Assembly (NCBI GenBank): GCA_028285105.1
Contig: JANQQE010000027.1
Coordinates: forward strand, 62,001 to 126,000
Origin: Alphaproteobacteria bacterium
GTDB lineage: Bacteria; Planctomycetota; Phycisphaerae; UBA1845
Reading direction: 5' to 3'
DNA: 64,000 bases
This document shows positions 8,497 to 17,370 of the stretch, piece by piece. The notes under the pieces are model-generated. The model did not search any database and was not told the origin of the DNA. It saw only the letters and a program-made list of their open reading frames with translations. How positions within the stretch are numbered: position 1 is the stretch's first letter; each line of letters starts with the position of its first letter. A program made the translations under genes and the position numbers.

Positions 8497-11400
8497 TTAT
8501 CGCGAGGAAACCGGCCCGGTGACCGAATTGACGAATGCACCGAGGTCGTCGAAGTCGATGAATCGGTCGCCCGAGAGGTTGGCGGACTCGCAATGCGGTG
8601 TGGCTGATTGGCCGAAACACAACAGGAACATGGCGTAATCGCTCAAGTCCACATCGCCGTCAGCGTCGAAATCGCCGTCGCCGTAAGGTAGGCAAGTGTT
8701 GTCGGAAGCGCAGTACGACCCCGAATCGCAGTCAGCTTCGATGAGGCATTCGACGCAGGTGTTGCCATCTTCATCGCAGACCGGCAGCGACGGGTTTGTG
8801 CAGGGATCGCCGCTTGATTCGCACGCACTGTTGAAGCAAGTTTCTATACCCGTGCAGAACAGCCCATCATCGCATTCCAGTGGCGCGCCTTCGATACAGA
8901 TACCGTTGCTGCAAACCTCCAATCCATTGCAGTCGTCTCCGTCATTGCAAACGATGGGCATGCCCGCAACGCACAATCCGTTGCTACATACTTCAATGCC
9001 GTTGCACGCATCGCCATCATCGCATTCGACTGGTGTACCAGCGAGACAGATACCGTTGCTGCAAACTTCCAGACCATTGCATCCATCACCGTCGTCACAC
9101 TCAATAGGGTCGCCATCGAAGCAAAGTCCGTTGCTACAGATTTCGATGCCGTTGCAAGCATCCTGATCGTCACAGATCAGCGGTATTCCTGCGAGGCATA
9201 CACCATTGCTGCACATTTCTGCGCCATTGCACCCGTCGCCATCGTCACAATCGGCGTTGGCGAAACAGTCCGTCGACGCGGCGACGAAAACGTTGTCGAT
9301 GGCGGCTTCTATGACACTACCCTGGCCAGTCGCTACGCCGTCACTTGCGCTGAAGCGAATTTGTACCGAATCGGTCAGGTCGATGTATTCGTGAAGATTG
9401 ACTGAGATGCTGGTCCACAGGTTTGTACCGGTTTCGTCGAATGGAACCATGTCAACTTCGACCCAGTCCGAACCGTTGTCGGTGACTTCTGCGCTGAAGA
9501 AGTCACCATCTTCTTCGCCGACATCGCGGTTGTAGAACCATCGCACAAACGCAAACTTTGCCGTCAATTGGTTGCTCATATCGATCGGCGGCGAAACCAT
9601 TTCGACGATGCCGTTATCCACATCCTGGTTTCCGAGACTGCTGTTCTGGGCGGTAAATGCACATCCGACACCATCAAAGGGGTCTTCCGGCTGGGCGTCG
9701 TCACCGGCACTTGTGGTGCCATTGGGATCGCCAATAATCCAGTCGCCTTGGGTGGCTGTGCTGTTCGGGCCGCGAAGGTTCCAGCCGTTGGTGTTCCCGT
9801 CTTCAAAGTCGTCGGCAAATTTGGTGGTCATGCACGTGTCGAGGTCTTCTGCGCAAAATTCGCCAGGCGCACATGGCGTTCCCGGTGACAGGCATAAGCC
9901 GTCAATACATTCCTCGACGCCATTGCAGTAGAGTCCGTCGCCGCATTCGCTCGAAAATCCGCAGGTCGCAACGTCGCCATAGGTGAACGTCATTGTCAAG
10001 CCGGACGTGCTGATGTTGGCGATGATGTTTCCGGTTGGGACGATTTGACCGAATCGATACGAGTCGGTGTTGGGTACTGTGGTTTCGTCGATGCGATCCA
10101 CGCCATTGCCGTGGTATGCGTCGCCACCGTCGCCGCGATTGAACCCATGTTCGAGGTCGTAGTTGCCGTCGGCTTGTAAGACCGCAAGTCGGTAATGGTT
10201 GTTGTTCTGAGGCCAACCGGGCTGACCGGGAAAACCTTCGTCGGTGTTGTCCGGTTTCGCTTCGTCGACGTGCCAGATGACGAGTCCGCCTTGAGGCATT
10301 GCCGTTTCGATGCCGATCGGCTGACGGTTTTCGATCAGCAGGAATTCGTCGTCCGCATAACCGGCATCGATGCGGTAGACGACCTGGTTGAATTCGACGT
10401 TGGGTGCGGTGTAACGATTGGGCGAATCGATGACAATCGGTTCAAGCCAACCCAATAACATCTTGGAATAGGCAGAGAAGTGGGGCGGGTGATACTGCGA
10501 CTGGTCGAATCCCCAGGCGTTGGCCATCATTCCCCAAGAACCCGCACCTTGACCACCGCCATCGATGTCGTAATAGTCCGGCAGTCCAAAGAAATGGCCC
10601 GTTTCGTGAGCGGCGACACCGAGGCGACTTATATCGTTGCCGGAACTGCCCCAAAGCGCGGGTTCCGTGTGATAGTCAAACACATCGACCGCCACCCCGT
10701 TGCTGTTCAAATCATTGCTGATCCACCAGACAGTTCCTGGCACCTGGAAAAGTGCCCAGCGGTGTGACCAGATCCAATTACCGCCACCTCCGCCCGTCTC
10801 CGCGCCATAACCGGAATGGATGATGCTGATGGCGTCGATGCGTCCGTCGAGGTCCTGATCGAATTCGGCAAAATCGATGAATGGGTCAACTGCGTCGAGC
10901 GCATCCTTGACCATGCCTTGTGCGTTGTTCGGATAGTTCAGCGTCAAACCGTTTGAACCAGCCGCGTAATACGCTTCGGTTTGTGGAAGCGTGACCCATG
11001 CCGCCACCGTGCTGTTGATGGTAAGCTGGCCGTATGAGTTTTCGAGGAAGCAGTCGCGCACGCTGCCGGTTGGCGCGAGGGCTGGATCTCCGCCGGCTGC
11101 ATTCCAAAGCACGTCGAAGTCTTCCTGCGGGCGAGTGTGGACACCGAAGTCATGATCGGCAAATTTGCATAACACGACTAGATTCTTGACCGTCCCTTTT
11201 GCGCCGGAACTTTTGTCGCTGCGTGCGGATTTGTTTTGCGCCGACGCGGGCGGTTCGGCGAGCAATCGTCTGCGTGTTGCATCGACGTACCGTTGATCGG
11301 GTTGGATCTTGGGCGACAGACCAGCTGTCAGCGGACTTGACTTACCGACGAGCAGATCGGTCGCGGTCAATTGGCCTCGGGCGTTGCGTTTGGCGTAAAC

Positions 11401-11679
11401 GTATTCTTTTTCTTTGTTCTTGAGGAGAACCGTGTATCCCTGCATGTCTTCGAACCAGTGGTACTCTGGGTAGCCGAAGATTCGCAGGGTGATCGGTGTG
11501 CCATCGGGTTGGGTCAATTCGATCGGCGTGGGAGACGCGGGCATGGCCAAGGCATTTGATTGAACTGCGCCAATCACGGATACGCATACGATCATCAAGA
11601 GGGCATTTCGATGCCATCCATGCCCCCAAAATCGTTTGTATGCCGCCGTGATTCTCATATGGCCAATCAATTCACCCAC
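8497..11679 (-). CDS. Secreted M6-family metalloprotease with Cys-rich repeats and a dockerin-like C-terminus
   Basis: A ~1060-residue exported protease. After a signal peptide (hydrophobic core near residue 30, cleavage near ALA-MP) and a propeptide, the catalytic domain carries HETGHFFGLPD (~356), the HExxHxxGxxD zinc motif of immune-inhibitor-A-like M6 peptidases. Next come a MAM/lectin-like beta domain (~630-820), six Cys-rich modules of 25 residues (CDDGDGCNG-E-CSNG type), and a closing EF-hand/dockerin-like pair, DFDADGDVDLSDY and LSGDRFIDFDDL. GTG at 11679 and ATG at 11658 are both possible starts. Predicted role: extracellular protein breakdown, with the calcium-binding tail perhaps mediating surface attachment. 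Confidence 0.88.
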   Translation of the reverse strand: MGELIGHMRITAAYKRFWGHGWHRNALLMIVCVSVIGAVQSNALAMPASPTPIELTQPDGTPITLRIFGYPEYHWFEDMQGYTVLLKNKEKEYVYAKRNARGQLTATDLLVGKSSPLTAGLSPKIQPDQRYVDATRRRLLAEPPASAQNKSARSDKSSGAKGTVKNLVVLCKFADHDFGVHTRPQEDFDVLWNAAGGDPALAPTGSVRDCFLENSYGQLTINSTVAAWVTLPQTEAYYAAGSNGLTLNYPNNAQGMVKDALDAVDPFIDFAEFDQDLDGRIDAISIIHSGYGAETGGGGGNWIWSHRWALFQVPGTVWWISNDLNSNGVAVDVFDYHTEPALWGSSGNDISRLGVAAHETGHFFGLPDYYDIDGGGQGAGSWGMMANAWGFDQSQYHPPHFSAYSKMLLGWLEPIVIDSPNRYTAPNVEFNQVVYRIDAGYADDEFLLIENRQPIGIETAMPQGGLVIWHVDEAKPDNTDEGFPGQPGWPQNNNHYRLAVLQADGNYDLEHGFNRGDGGDAYHGNGVDRIDETTVPNTDSYRFGQIVPTGNIIANISTSGLTMTFTYGDVATCGFSSECGDGLYCNGVEECIDGLCLSPGTPCAPGEFCAEDLDTCMTTKFADDFEDGNTNGWNLRGPNSTATQGDWIIGDPNGTTSAGDDAQPEDPFDGVGCAFTAQNSSLGNQDVDNGIVEMVSPPIDMSNQLTAKFAFVRWFYNRDVGEEDGDFFSAEVTDNGSDWVEVDMVPFDETGTNLWTSISVNLHEYIDLTDSVQIRFSASDGVATGQGSVIEAAIDNVFVAASTDCFANADCDDGDGCNGAEMCSNGVCLAGIPLICDDQDACNGIEICSNGLCFDGDPIECDDGDGCNGLEVCSNGICLAGTPVECDDGDACNGIEVCSNGLCVAGMPIVCNDGDDCNGLEVCSNGICIEGAPLECDDGLFCTGIETCFNSACESSGDPCTNPSLPVCDEDGNTCVECLIEADCDSGSYCASDNTCLPYGDGDFDADGDVDLSDYAMFLLCFGQSATPHCESANLSGDRFIDFDDLGAFVNSVTGPVSSR
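8800..9249 (-). repeat. Tandem 75-bp coding repeats in the M6 protease gene
   Basis: Five consecutive 75-base units (8875-9249) plus a degenerate sixth (8800-8874) each encode a 25-residue module of the form C-D-D-G-D-x-C-N-G-x-E-x-C-S-N-G-x-C. The register is exact: the first cysteine codons fall at 9249 and 8874, five units apart. The units differ mainly at third positions, which indicates selection on the protein and not very recent duplication. Three cysteines plus a partner per unit suggest a disulfide-stabilised stalk. Confidence 0.85.
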
Positions 11680-11963
11680 CTACATTACCCCTCAAGTTAC
11701 TCTATTCGCTGGGGCGTTTGGATTCAACGAATGATCGGGGCCGGTTTGTAACGACTCTACAGGTTTTGACATCCCGGTGAAGTTGTCCGAATTGTGTCGC
11801 ACGCGGGCGGCTTAACGATAATCAAACAGAAACTGGATTGTGACTTGGCGAGGACGCATTGATTCGGAGACGATCGCGCCAAAGTTGCCGATTTCAACCG
11901 TGAGCGCCATACTCTCTCTGCCTGTTGAGGATTTGCAACGGTGACTTTCTTGAGGACCTTTCA

Positions 11964-12830
11964 ATGGTTTTACAAAGTCCGTCGAATGCCGATTCAGACA
12001 AACGCCGTCTCACATGCATGGAGATCATGGGTGGTAACAAGGCATACAATGGGGCCGTTTCGGTCCCGGGAATCGACGCCTGGATTTACAGCCAGCCCTA
12101 CGGTGACGATGAAACCGGTGGGGACATTCACTATTTGTCGGTGTGCGGTGGCAACAAGATTACGCGATTGGCCGTCGCCGACGTATCCGGACACGGTGGG
12201 ACCGTTGGAGTACTCTCCGGTCAGTTGCGAAACTTCATGCGCCGATTTATCAACCGCGCCGACCAAACGCGCATCGTTCGCAAGCTCAACCGCAGTTTCC
12301 TGAAGCAAGCCGACGGTTCGCATTTCGCCACCGCGATCGTAGCGACCTTCTTTGCACCTTCTGAAGACCTGATCATTTGCAATGCCGGTCATCCGCCACC
12401 GCTGCTCTATCGCGCCGCAACAAAAACGTGGCATGAATTGAGTCCCAACGAACCGGAGACATCTGAGTCTGCTGCCAATCTGCCACTGGGTATTGTGCAG
12501 GAAACGGAATTCTACCAGTTCGCCGTGAAGCTCGAAGTCGATGACCTCGTCCTGTTTTATACGGACGGTCTACCGGAAGCGGCTGACCCTGGTGGCAAGC
12601 TCTTGGGGCAAGCCGGTTTGAAGTCGATGGTTGAAGCGATCGACGTCGATGCGTCGCCGCAAGTTCTCGACGAATTGCGAAGTCGCTTGACCGAGTATCG
12701 GGGCGGGAAAAAAGACGGTGACGACGTCACTGCGATTTTGATACGCCACAATACCGCACGCGCGCCCCGCCCAACGGTCGGCGAAACGATCAGAGTCATT
12801 GGAAAACTCCTCCATCTGGTCAAGGTTTGA
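11964..12830 (+). CDS. PP2C-type serine phosphatase, SpoIIE/RsbU family
   Basis: A 288-residue stand-alone phosphatase domain. Metal-binding and active-site motifs of the SpoIIE/RsbU branch of PP2C are all visible: the DDETGGD loop, LAVADVSGHG, FATAIVATF, IICNAGHPPPLLY, LPLGI and LVLFYTDGLPEA. These enzymes dephosphorylate anti-anti-sigma (STAS) proteins in partner-switching circuits. No sensor domain, STAS protein or anti-sigma kinase is next to it. ATG 11964 has GAGGA seven bases upstream; the upstream TTG start at 11925 is less likely. The gene converges on the FliA-like sigma factor with a 21-base gap, which may be coincidental. Confidence 0.88.
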   Translation: MVLQSPSNADSDKRRLTCMEIMGGNKAYNGAVSVPGIDAWIYSQPYGDDETGGDIHYLSVCGGNKITRLAVADVSGHGGTVGVLSGQLRNFMRRFINRADQTRIVRKLNRSFLKQADGSHFATAIVATFFAPSEDLIICNAGHPPPLLYRAATKTWHELSPNEPETSESAANLPLGIVQETEFYQFAVKLEVDDLVLFYTDGLPEAADPGGKLLGQAGLKSMVEAIDVDASPQVLDELRSRLTEYRGGKKDGDDVTAILIRHNTARAPRPTVGETIRVIGKLLHLVKV

Positions 12831-12851
12831 CCGGCATCTTCGAATGAACGC

Positions 12852-13637
12852 CTAACCAGCCAACTCTTCCCGCAGTTTGTCACCGCCATTTTTGCGCAGT
12901 CTGCAGAGTACGTCTTGGTGTATCTGGCTGACACGCGATTCGGACAATGAAAGAATGTTGCCGATTTCCGACATGGTCAGGTCTTCATAATAATACAGTA
13001 CCAGAATTGCTTTTTCGTTCTTGGACAGGCCTCGACCGAGATACGCTGCCAGCAACGATCGCGAGATGTTTTTTGATGGGTCTGCCGTGTGCGAGTCTTC
13101 GATTGACAACGAACGATGTTCGCCCGCTTGCTTGTCGCGGGACGATTCCAACGTGCTGAAAGGAACGGCTTGCCCCATTGATGAGACGCGCGACATTCGC
13201 GTGAATTTTGAGACCGGCATGCCCATTTGCTTGGCGATTTCCTGCGGTTGCGGCGTTCGTTCCTGGGCGGCTTGCAGGCGCTGGAAGACTTGGTCCCGGC
13301 GTTTCTCGAATGTGCGGATGGCTCGGCCGTGGGTGTCTACGGTTCTCATCCAGTCGACCACAGCGCCGAACAACCGTTGGCGACAATATGTTGGAAACGT
13401 TGCACCGCCTTTGGGGTTGAATGTTTCGATGGCATGAACCAGCCCATCGAAAGCAGCGCAGCGGATTTCATCAAACGATACGGTCGGCGGTAGTCTGCGG
13501 GCCATCCGTCCGGCGTGCTGGTCGACGAGCGGTGCATAGCGCCGGATGAGTTCGTTGCGATCCTTGGTGGATCGGCGCTTCAGGTATTTGTTCCAGAGTT
13601 TCAGATCGACATCCGTGTTTGCTTTTCCTACCGCCAT
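12852..13637 (-). CDS. fliA: RNA polymerase sigma factor, FliA/WhiG family
   Basis: A 261-residue sigma-70 factor. Region 2 is seen in LIRRYAPLVDQHAGRMARRLP, DEIRCAAFDGLVHAIETF and FPTYCRQRLFGAVVDWMR; region 3 in RTPQPQEIAKQMGMPVSKF; region 4 in LYYYEDLTMSEIGNILSLSESRVSQIHQDVLCRLR, the helix-turn-helix that reads the -35. This architecture, including the R-x-R-x-I-R linker region, is that of FliA/WhiG sigma factors directing late flagellar genes. GAGGAGG lies about seven bases before ATG 13637, which overrules the 75-residue-longer ORF-track start. No flgM anti-sigma gene is visible in the window. Confidence 0.9.
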   Translation of the reverse strand: MAVGKANTDVDLKLWNKYLKRRSTKDRNELIRRYAPLVDQHAGRMARRLPPTVSFDEIRCAAFDGLVHAIETFNPKGGATFPTYCRQRLFGAVVDWMRTVDTHGRAIRTFEKRRDQVFQRLQAAQERTPQPQEIAKQMGMPVSKFTRMSRVSSMGQAVPFSTLESSRDKQAGEHRSLSIEDSHTADPSKNISRSLLAAYLGRGLSKNEKAILVLYYYEDLTMSEIGNILSLSESRVSQIHQDVLCRLRKNGGDKLREELAG

Positions 13638-13901
13638 CGCGTGCCTCCTCACCGATGTTGTGTCGCAGTGCCATTGACAAGTTGCGAACGGATCGATGTC
13701 CGTTTGCGCACTGCGTTTCTGACCAACGATTAACCAGTTAGATTTGAAGAAAGAGTGGCGCGACTTTGACCTGAAAAGGAGAACTCGTTCTTGGCAGGAT
13801 AACACTACCCCGAATTGGGGGATTGAAGAATAGGGAATTGACCCAACATTGTCATTCGCCAAAGATCGTTACAGCAAATTGCGCAGATTGTTCAATCTAA
13901 T

Positions 13902-14699
13902 TTAACACATCCGGTAAGGCAGTTTGATACGTTCGATTTGCTCGCACCGACCGCTGTTGGGTTCGACCGTTGCAACAATACCGCAAACGTTGACATTGTC
14001 TTCGGCGACGTCGAAGCGAGCTGGGATGGCGTGAATCATCGATTGCAAGACGCGGTTTTTGTCGCGCCCGAGTACGCCGTCATACGGACCTGACATGCCC
14101 AGGTCGGTGATGTATCCGGTACCGCCCGGAAGAATGCATTCGTCGGCGGTTGGGACATGTGTGTGCGTGCCGAACAGAATGCTGACCCGGCCGTCCAGGT
14201 GCCAACCCATCGCAACCTTTTCACTGGTTGCTTCTGCATGAAAATCGCACACGATGATTTTGACTTCGCTCGGAATCTTCGCGAGAACCCGGTCAGCAGC
14301 TTTGTAGGGGCAGTCGGCTTGGGGCTTCATGTATAGACGCCCAAGCAGCGAGAATACCGCGATCTGAATTCCATCGTCGGTTTCGTGAATGGCGAACTCT
14401 CGACCTGGAGCGGTGGGGGGAAGGTTGGCAGGCTTGACGATCTGCGGCGCTGTTTCAAGGGTCGCGATGATTTCGCGGCGGCGATAGATATGATCGCCAA
14501 GGGTCACGAGATTGACGCCCGACTTCAGAAGTTTTTCAAACAGCGCCGGTGTGATGCCCGACCCCGACGAGATGTTTTCTGCATTGACGATGGAGCAAGC
14601 GATATTCCGCTCTTTGGCAACTTCTGGCAGAAGTTCTGCGATCGCTTTTCTGCCGGGACTACCGACCACATCGCCCGCACACAGTATGTTGATACCCAT
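13902..14699 (-). CDS. ymdB: Metallophosphoesterase of the YmdB family (TIGR00282)
   Basis: A 265-residue calcineurin-like phosphoesterase. Metal ligands lie in LCAGDVVGSPGRKA, VNAENISSG, LGDHIYRR, DFHAEATSEKVA and FGTHTHVPTADE, matching Bacillus YmdB, a 2',3'-cyclic nucleotide phosphodiesterase that affects motility and biofilm choice. It lies 38 bases downstream of rny on the same strand. The rny-ymdB order is the arrangement seen in Bacillus, so a joint role in RNA turnover is likely. ATG 14699 is preferred over the TTG six bases earlier. Confidence 0.9.
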   Translation of the reverse strand: MGINILCAGDVVGSPGRKAIAELLPEVAKERNIACSIVNAENISSGSGITPALFEKLLKSGVNLVTLGDHIYRRREIIATLETAPQIVKPANLPPTAPGREFAIHETDDGIQIAVFSLLGRLYMKPQADCPYKAADRVLAKIPSEVKIIVCDFHAEATSEKVAMGWHLDGRVSILFGTHTHVPTADECILPGGTGYITDLGMSGPYDGVLGRDKNRVLQSMIHAIPARFDVAEDNVNVCGIVATVEPNSGRCEQIERIKLPYRMC

Positions 14700-14737
14700 T
14701 TGCAACTGCTTTCGACATTCAGGTATGAACGACCTGC

Positions 14738-16324
14738 CTAGCGTGCAATACCGACGGCGCGAACCTCGCGCAATACCGTCACGCGCACTTCTCCCGGATA
14801 CGTCATTTCTTCTTCAATGCGCTTGGCGATGTCGTGTGCAATCTTCGACGCACGGGCATCGTCCACTTTCTTGGCGTCAACAATCACCCGCACCTCACGG
14901 CCGGCTTGGATCGCGAATGCCTGTCGCACACCGTGCTGCTCAGTGGCGAGTCCTTCGAGTTGTTCCAAACGCTTGATATAACGTTCGAGCGATTCGCGAC
15001 GACCACCAGGGCGCGATGCGCTGATGGCGTCAGCCGCGGCAACGAGCGGCGTGTATGGACTGGTGGCTTCAACATCGCCGTGGTGTCCGTAGATCGCATT
15101 GAGGACTTCAGGCTTTTCGTTGTACCGCTTGCAGAATTCGTATCCGACGAGGGGGTGTCCGCCTTCCTGTTCGTGGTCGATGGCTTTTCCGATGTCGTGC
15201 AGCAATCCGCACCGACGAGCCAGGCGTCCGTCGAGTCCGAGTTCGTCGGCCATGTTCTGGCACAGAAATGCGACTTCGATGCTGTGGCGAAGAACGTTTT
15301 GACCGTAACTAGTTCGATACGAGAGGCGTCCGAGGAGTTCCAACTGGCGTTTGTGCAGCCCGCCAATGTTGGCTTCGACGCTGGCTGCTTTTCCGGCGGC
15401 CATCACATCTTTTTCGACTTCTTTCGCTGTCTCTTCGACGAGTTCTTCAATGCGTCCGGGGTGGATGCGTCCGTCCTGAATGAGACGTTCGAGCGATCGG
15501 CGAGCCACTTCGCGACGCACCGGATCAAACGCACTGACGATCACCACACCTGGCGTGTCGTCTACGATGACATCGACACCGGTGGCTTTTTCGAAAGCCC
15601 GGATGTTACGACCCTCGCGACCGATGACTCGGCCTTTCATTTCGTCGGATGGAATATCGACCGTCGAAACCGTACTCGCCGACGTGTGTTCTGCCGCCGA
15701 ACGCTGGATGGCGGTGATGATGACTTCGCGGGCTTTTTCGTCGGCCTCTTCTTTGGCTTCTGTTAACGCTCGATCGATCAAACGTGCGGCGTCGTTTTCG
15801 ATGTCGTGTTTGACGATTTCGAGCAGGCGGCGTTTGGCCTCGTCTACGCTCATGCTGCTGATGCGGACGAGTTCGGCTTGCTCGCGTTCGAGGGCTTCGG
15901 ACAGTTCGGTTTCTTTCCGAGTGACTTCTTCCTCGCGTTTGGCGAGTTTCTTTTCGTTGTTTTCAATGTTGCGTTCTTTGGTGGCGAGCGTGTCGAGCTT
16001 GCTGTCCACGCTGTCTTCGCGCTTAGAGAGACGCTTTTCGGTTTCCTTAAATTCGGCTCGGATGACTGCCGATTCTTTGTCGAACTCTTCGCGAAGTTTG
16101 AGCGCTTCGGCTTTGGCGTCAACCTCTGCCGCTTTGATTAACGTGTCTGCTTCTCGGCGGGCGTCCGCGACAATTCCGTCGGCTTCTGCGCGCTGAGACG
16201 CGGCTTGCATCTTGCTGCGAACGACCAACGCAATGACGGCCAACGCAATTCCGATGATTCCGCCGTATGCAAGGTCGGGCGAGTCGAACGCCGCGATGAG
16301 CCGGGTGTGGATGATCGCAATCAT
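14738..16324 (-). CDS. rny: Ribonuclease Y
   Basis: A 528-residue membrane-anchored endoribonuclease that starts mRNA decay. A single transmembrane helix (about residues 20-37) is followed by a long Glu/Lys/Arg-rich coiled coil (~40-185), a KH RNA-binding domain around [19 protein letters not shown], and an HD domain with [10 protein letters not shown] and [11 protein letters not shown], whose His-Asp pair binds metal. Length and domain order match the family. The coiled coil also gives long antisense ORFs in the track, which are shadows. Upstream lies about 1 kb of poorly coding sequence containing a strong minus-strand promoter. Confidence 0.95.
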   Translation of the reverse strand: MIAIIHTRLIAAFDSPDLAYGGIIGIALAVIALVVRSKMQAASQRAEADGIVADARREADTLIKAAEVDAKAEALKLREEFDKESAVIRAEFKETEKRLSKREDSVDSKLDTLATKERNIENNEKKLAKREEEVTRKETELSEALEREQAELVRISSMSVDEAKRRLLEIVKHDIENDAARLIDRALTEAKEEADEKAREVIITAIQRSAAEHTSASTVSTVDIPSDEMKGRVIGREGRNIRAFEKATGVDVIVDDTPGVVIVSAFDPVRREVARRSLERLIQDGRIHPGRIEELVEETAKEVEKDVMAAGKAASVEANIGGLHKRQLELLGRLSYRTSYGQNVLRHSIEVAFLCQNMADELGLDGRLARRCGLLHDIGKAIDHEQEGGHPLVGYEFCKRYNEKPEVLNAIYGHHGDVEATSPYTPLVAAADAISASRPGGRRESLERYIKRLEQLEGLATEQHGVRQAFAIQAGREVRVIVDAKKVDDARASKIAHDIAKRIEEEMTYPGEVRVTVLREVRAVGIAR

Positions 16325-16889
16325 CTGAGGTCCATCCGTGTAAAGGTATATTCGAATCGCAGCCGCCGATCATCTGTCGGCTGGCAACGGACAATCAGAA
16401 TTGCAATCGAGGAAGGTGCGTCGACGTTTTCGCAGAGACTTTCTTTCTGCGATTTCGATGCACGAGGTCTACAGCGATCAGGAGAGAAAGGGCGAGACTC
16501 TAAACATCCAAAGCGTGCGCTTGACGTTCTAAACGACTACCGATCTAAATCATCGGCCCCTGGGTCCAAACGGTCCCGGTCCGAACAGTTCTGACTCCGC
16601 GCCGACAGATCGTCTTGCCACAGATGGCGCTCGGTCTGCTTGCGAAGGGACATAGAATCGATTCGGATCAACCATAGGGACCAGTACTTTGGCAGCCTGC
16701 GCCGTTGGCGGAAAACCAGCCCGCACGTCACCTTTGGAATTGTGACGGGCAAACAGTTTCTTGAAACCGAGTAGAGGCAAAGCAGAGGCCCACAGAAAGT
16801 TGCAGCGGACATCCAGAGACTCGGCGAACAAAGATCGCACCTTGCAAGCCAAACGCACCAAACTCAGAATCAGCCAGGACACCAACATC

Positions 16890-17141
16890 ATGATCAGGAC
16901 AACTCGCTACACGATGGATTTTGATGGCTTCGACCGCCACAAGAAACCGGCAGACGTCGATGCTCACTTGTGGTCAAGAGTGTTAAGAATCTCGAACGAC
17001 CAACTTTCTCAAATGGGTACATCTCTAAACTGCAAAATCGCTGTGAGAGCCATTGACCCCCGTTACAACACTACTGGTTTCGTTACGTTCAATTCCGCAC
17101 GCCAAGCGATCTCGATCAGCGGAGCGGAATCCGTTTGTTAA
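16890..17141 (+). CDS. Possible small protein, unknown
   Basis: This is the best plus-strand candidate in the 1-kb gap. It runs from ATG 16890 for 83 codons and reads like a soluble protein: FDGFDRHKKPADVDAHLWSRVL, then KIAVRAIDPRYNTTGFVTF and a C-terminal SARQAISISG. There is no Shine-Dalgarno, codon use is less biased than in neighbours, and a strong promoter runs against it on the other strand. It may be a remnant or not a gene at all. Confidence 0.22.
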   Translation: MIRTTRYTMDFDGFDRHKKPADVDAHLWSRVLRISNDQLSQMGTSLNCKIAVRAIDPRYNTTGFVTFNSARQAISISGAESVC

Positions 17142-17187
17142 TTGTTTGCTTACAACCACTTAGCGGACAATCTGTCCAGCCAAACGG

Positions 17188-17215
17188 AGTATAGGCACGG
17201 GGTAGGGCCTGTCAA
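17188..17215 (-). promoter_or_regulatory. Strong sigma-70-type promoter on the minus strand
   Basis: Read on the minus strand, TTGACA (6/6 consensus) is separated by 16 bases from TATACT (5/6). Transcription would start near 17181 and run toward rny, 850 bases away. The first transcribed bases can form a GGACA-GAT-TGTCC hairpin. This is the best sigma-70 match I noticed in the intergenic stretches that I scanned by eye. Confidence 0.55.
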
Positions 17216-17370
17216 GCAGATTGGCCCGACGGCTCGCTACGGCAATTCCGCCGCAATCGTTACATCGGTTGGGGTGAAAGTCGCAGCCGGTTGGCTCCAC
17301 TTTCGGAGGATCCGAACATGCCATACGATTCGCCGCTATTGAGAATTCCGCATGCAAGGAGATCAACACC

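Larger units (their letters stand above)
16325..17370. other. 1-kb low-coding region upstream of rny and pepT
   Basis: No ORF here is convincing in either strand. Competing small ORFs overlap: 16890-17141 on plus, and 16550-16891 and 16537-16812 on minus. A near-consensus minus-strand promoter lies at 17188-17215. The rny-proximal part has hairpins: CGCAGA/TCTGCG near 16431-16451 and CAGCCG/CGGCTG near 16360-16384. Near the promoter GGACA/TGTCC folds at 17165-17177. I looked for tmRNA, RNase P, SRP and 6S hallmarks and could not support any of them. It could be a long rny leader, an unrecognised RNA, or a decayed gene. Confidence 0.5.

Noticed and set aside
14834-15766. 310-codon plus-strand ORF antisense to rny
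   Set aside because: It is a shadow of the Glu/Lys-rich coiled coil and HD region; the minus-strand gene is a clear RNase Y.
16404-16430. GAGGAAGGTGCG resembling the 5' end of RNase P RNA
   Set aside because: The rest of the conserved RNase P core could not be found on either strand.
16550-16891. 113-codon minus-strand ORF with a hydrophobic start
   Set aside because: No ribosome site, and overlapping alternative frames are equally open; not distinguishable from chance.
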